Assembly (NCBI GenBank): GCA_021828105.1
Contig: JAKATG010000029.1
Span: 1 to 64,000 of the forward strand
From: Taklimakanibacter sp021828105
GTDB taxonomy: Bacteria > Pseudomonadota > Alphaproteobacteria > Rhizobiales > Aestuariivirgaceae
Direction of reading: 5' to 3'
DNA length: 64,000 nt
Of the stretch, positions 63,089 to 64,000 are shown in pieces. A model generated the notes under the pieces. That model was not told the origin of the DNA and did no database searches. It saw only the letters and a list, made by a program, of their open reading frames with translations. The position numbers and the translations under genes are program-made. The stretch's first letter is position 1; each line of letters opens with the position of its first letter.

Positions 63089-63178
63089 GCCCTCCTTCGC
63101 TAAAGCTTCGGAGGGCTCCTGCTTCGCGGGGAGGAAGTCTGCCAATCCTGCGAAGCGCCGGACGGCGCGAAGCAGGAG
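63089..63178 (+). repeat. Structured leader: two consecutive palindromes before the adenine-deaminase-like gene
   Basis: GCCCTCC (63089-63095) pairs with GGAGGGC (63110-63116). Directly following, CTCCTGCTTCGCG (63116-63128) pairs perfectly over 13 bp with CGCGAAGCAGGAG (63166-63178). They sit between the operator and the ribosome binding site, so they may form a 5' leader structure. The repeated GCTTCGC/GCGAAGC core is shared with the palindrome at 7963-8029, so a REP-type origin is also possible. Confidence 0.5.
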
Positions 63179-63194
63179 GGAAAAGGAGCCGATT

Positions 63195-64000
63195 TTGCCC
63201 GATATCCGCGATTACATCCGCGCCGGCCGTGCCGAGCTCAAGGCGACGGTAATCATCAAAGGCGGCCAGCTCGTCAATGTGGCGTCGGAGGAGATCTATC
63301 CGGCCGATATCGCCATTTATCATGACCGCGTCGTGGCCATGGGCGATGTGAAGATCTATGAGGGCAAGGATACGGAGATCATCGACGCCACGGGCTATCA
63401 TCTCTGTCCGGGCATGATCGACGGCCATCTCCATGTCGAATGCTCGAAAATGTCGATCACCAGCTTCGCCAAGGCGGTGGTGCCCTTAGGCACGACGGCG
63501 ATCGTCTCGGGCCTCGACCAGATCCTGGTCTCGGCAGGCGTCGCCGGCGCACGCGAATTCCTCGACGAGGCGGAGAGAAGCCCGCTCAAGGTCTTCTGGG
63601 GCGCTCCTTGCAAGACGCCCTATACGCTGCCCGTCTCCAATGTCGGGCACTATTTCGGCCCCGACGATCATCGCGCCACCCATCATTGGCCCGAATGCGT
63701 CGGCATCTGGGAGACGGTGCGCGAATTCATCCAGGAAATGGACGACAACGTGCTGGAGGCTCTGGCCATTGCCGAGAAGAGCCGCCTGCCGGTGCTCGGC
63801 TGCTCGCCCATGGCGCGGGGCCAGAAGCTCAACTCCTATCTGCAGAGCGGCGTCAGGGCGGATCACGAAAGCTACACCGCCGATGAGATGCTGGAGAAAT
63901 TGCGCAACGGCATGAATGTGGTGATCCGCGAATCCTCGATCTCGCATTTCCTCACCGAGAATCTGCGCATCGTCACCGAGATGGGCATCACCGCGACGCG
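63195..64000 (+). CDS. Adenine-deaminase-like amidohydrolase, 3' end beyond window
   Basis: An open frame from TTG 63195 to the window edge (268 codons plus two bases), preceded by AAAAGGAG (63181-63188) with a 6-nt spacer, which decides the start. The product resembles adenine deaminase: PDIRDYIRAGRAELKATVII at the start, then CPGMIDGHLHVECSKMSITS (about residues 75-94) carrying the HxH pair. However, where Ade has the FIDPHEIANV motif, this protein has VSGLDQILVSAG, so the Asp-Pro-His-Glu residues are missing. It may therefore act on another substrate or be a regulatory relative. It diverges from the LysR regulator, and the gene is incomplete only because the window ends. Confidence 0.85.
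   Translation, partial: MPDIRDYIRAGRAELKATVIIKGGQLVNVASEEIYPADIAIYHDRVVAMGDVKIYEGKDTEIIDATGYHLCPGMIDGHLHVECSKMSITSFAKAVVPLGTTAIVSGLDQILVSAGVAGAREFLDEAERSPLKVFWGAPCKTPYTLPVSNVGHYFGPDDHRATHHWPECVGIWETVREFIQEMDDNVLEALAIAEKSRLPVLGCSPMARGQKLNSYLQSGVRADHESYTADEMLEKLRNGMNVVIRESSISHFLTENLRIVTEMGITAT

Noticed and set aside
63440..63886. Plus-strand frame of 148 aa near the right edge
   Set aside because: It is out of frame with the adenine-deaminase-like gene that starts at 63195 and reads through to the edge with clear amidohydrolase motifs.

Overview
The window looks like the chromosome of an alphaproteobacterium of the Hyphomicrobiales (Rhizobiales) type. The signs are high GC with strong GC3 bias (many long antisense shadow frames), a soxBDAG operon, a ccmI-ccmE-ccmF-ccmH cytochrome c maturation operon, a degP/response regulator/histidine kinase trio, a PleC-like PAS kinase, a rhizobial-type intergenic palindrome (3410-3454) and the XdhABC/PuuD/UraD/PuuE set typical of soil alphaproteobacteria. 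No rRNA, tRNA, CRISPR array, phage or intact insertion sequence was recognised.

Layout. 1-7.96 kb: accessory region. A DUF4430-like protein is followed by about 700 bp without a convincing gene, then a three-gene cassette (Tat-exported DUF1501 protein, large secreted protein with one CxxCH haem motif, protein of unknown family). The cassette is bracketed by two copies of a roughly 80-nt element. 8-13.3 kb (minus): heterotetrameric sarcosine oxidase soxB-soxD-soxA-soxG. 13.4-17.5 kb: ccmI-ccmE-ccmF-ccmH. 17.6-21.5 kb: DegP-type protease, terminator, OmpR-type regulator and kinase. 21.5-25.3 kb: methyltransferase and glnE. 25.4-27.5 kb: EF-hand protein, ECF sigma factor, putative anti-sigma factor and periplasmic metal-sensor-like protein. 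27.6-29.9 kb: low-GC orphan membrane protein, a palindrome-rich gap, a DUF1062 protein and a nucleotidyltransferase-like protein. 29.9-37 kb: PAS kinase, pepN, GreA-like factor, D-amino-acid dehydrogenase-like protein.

37-52.8 kb: purine catabolism island, almost entirely one strand: uraH, LysR regulator, xdhA-xdhB-xdhC, a BMP-type nucleoside/purine ABC transporter, puuD, uraD, guaD, puuE, then a RAYT transposase-like gene and a convergent allA. Together they cover guanine to xanthine to urate to 5-hydroxyisourate to OHCU to allantoin to allantoate, plus ureidoglycolate cleavage. The allantoate-to-ureidoglycolate step is not in the window. Many junctions are 4-nt ATGA/GTGA overlaps, implying translational coupling.

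53-60 kb: a polysaccharide-export lipoprotein, an inositol-monophosphatase-family enzyme, and a three-gene ABC importer with the AfuABC architecture. A near-consensus PhoB box (55191-55208) lies between the phosphatase and the importer. 60-64 kb: adenine deaminase and its LysR regulator (minus), diverging from a second, motif-altered adenine-deaminase-like gene that starts at TTG 63195 and runs off the window.

The points most worth following are the Pho box before the Afu-type importer, the cassette with its paired flanking elements, the divergent adenine-deaminase paralogue with its three half-site operator and structured leader, and a lone RAYT with possible REP-like palindromes elsewhere in the window.
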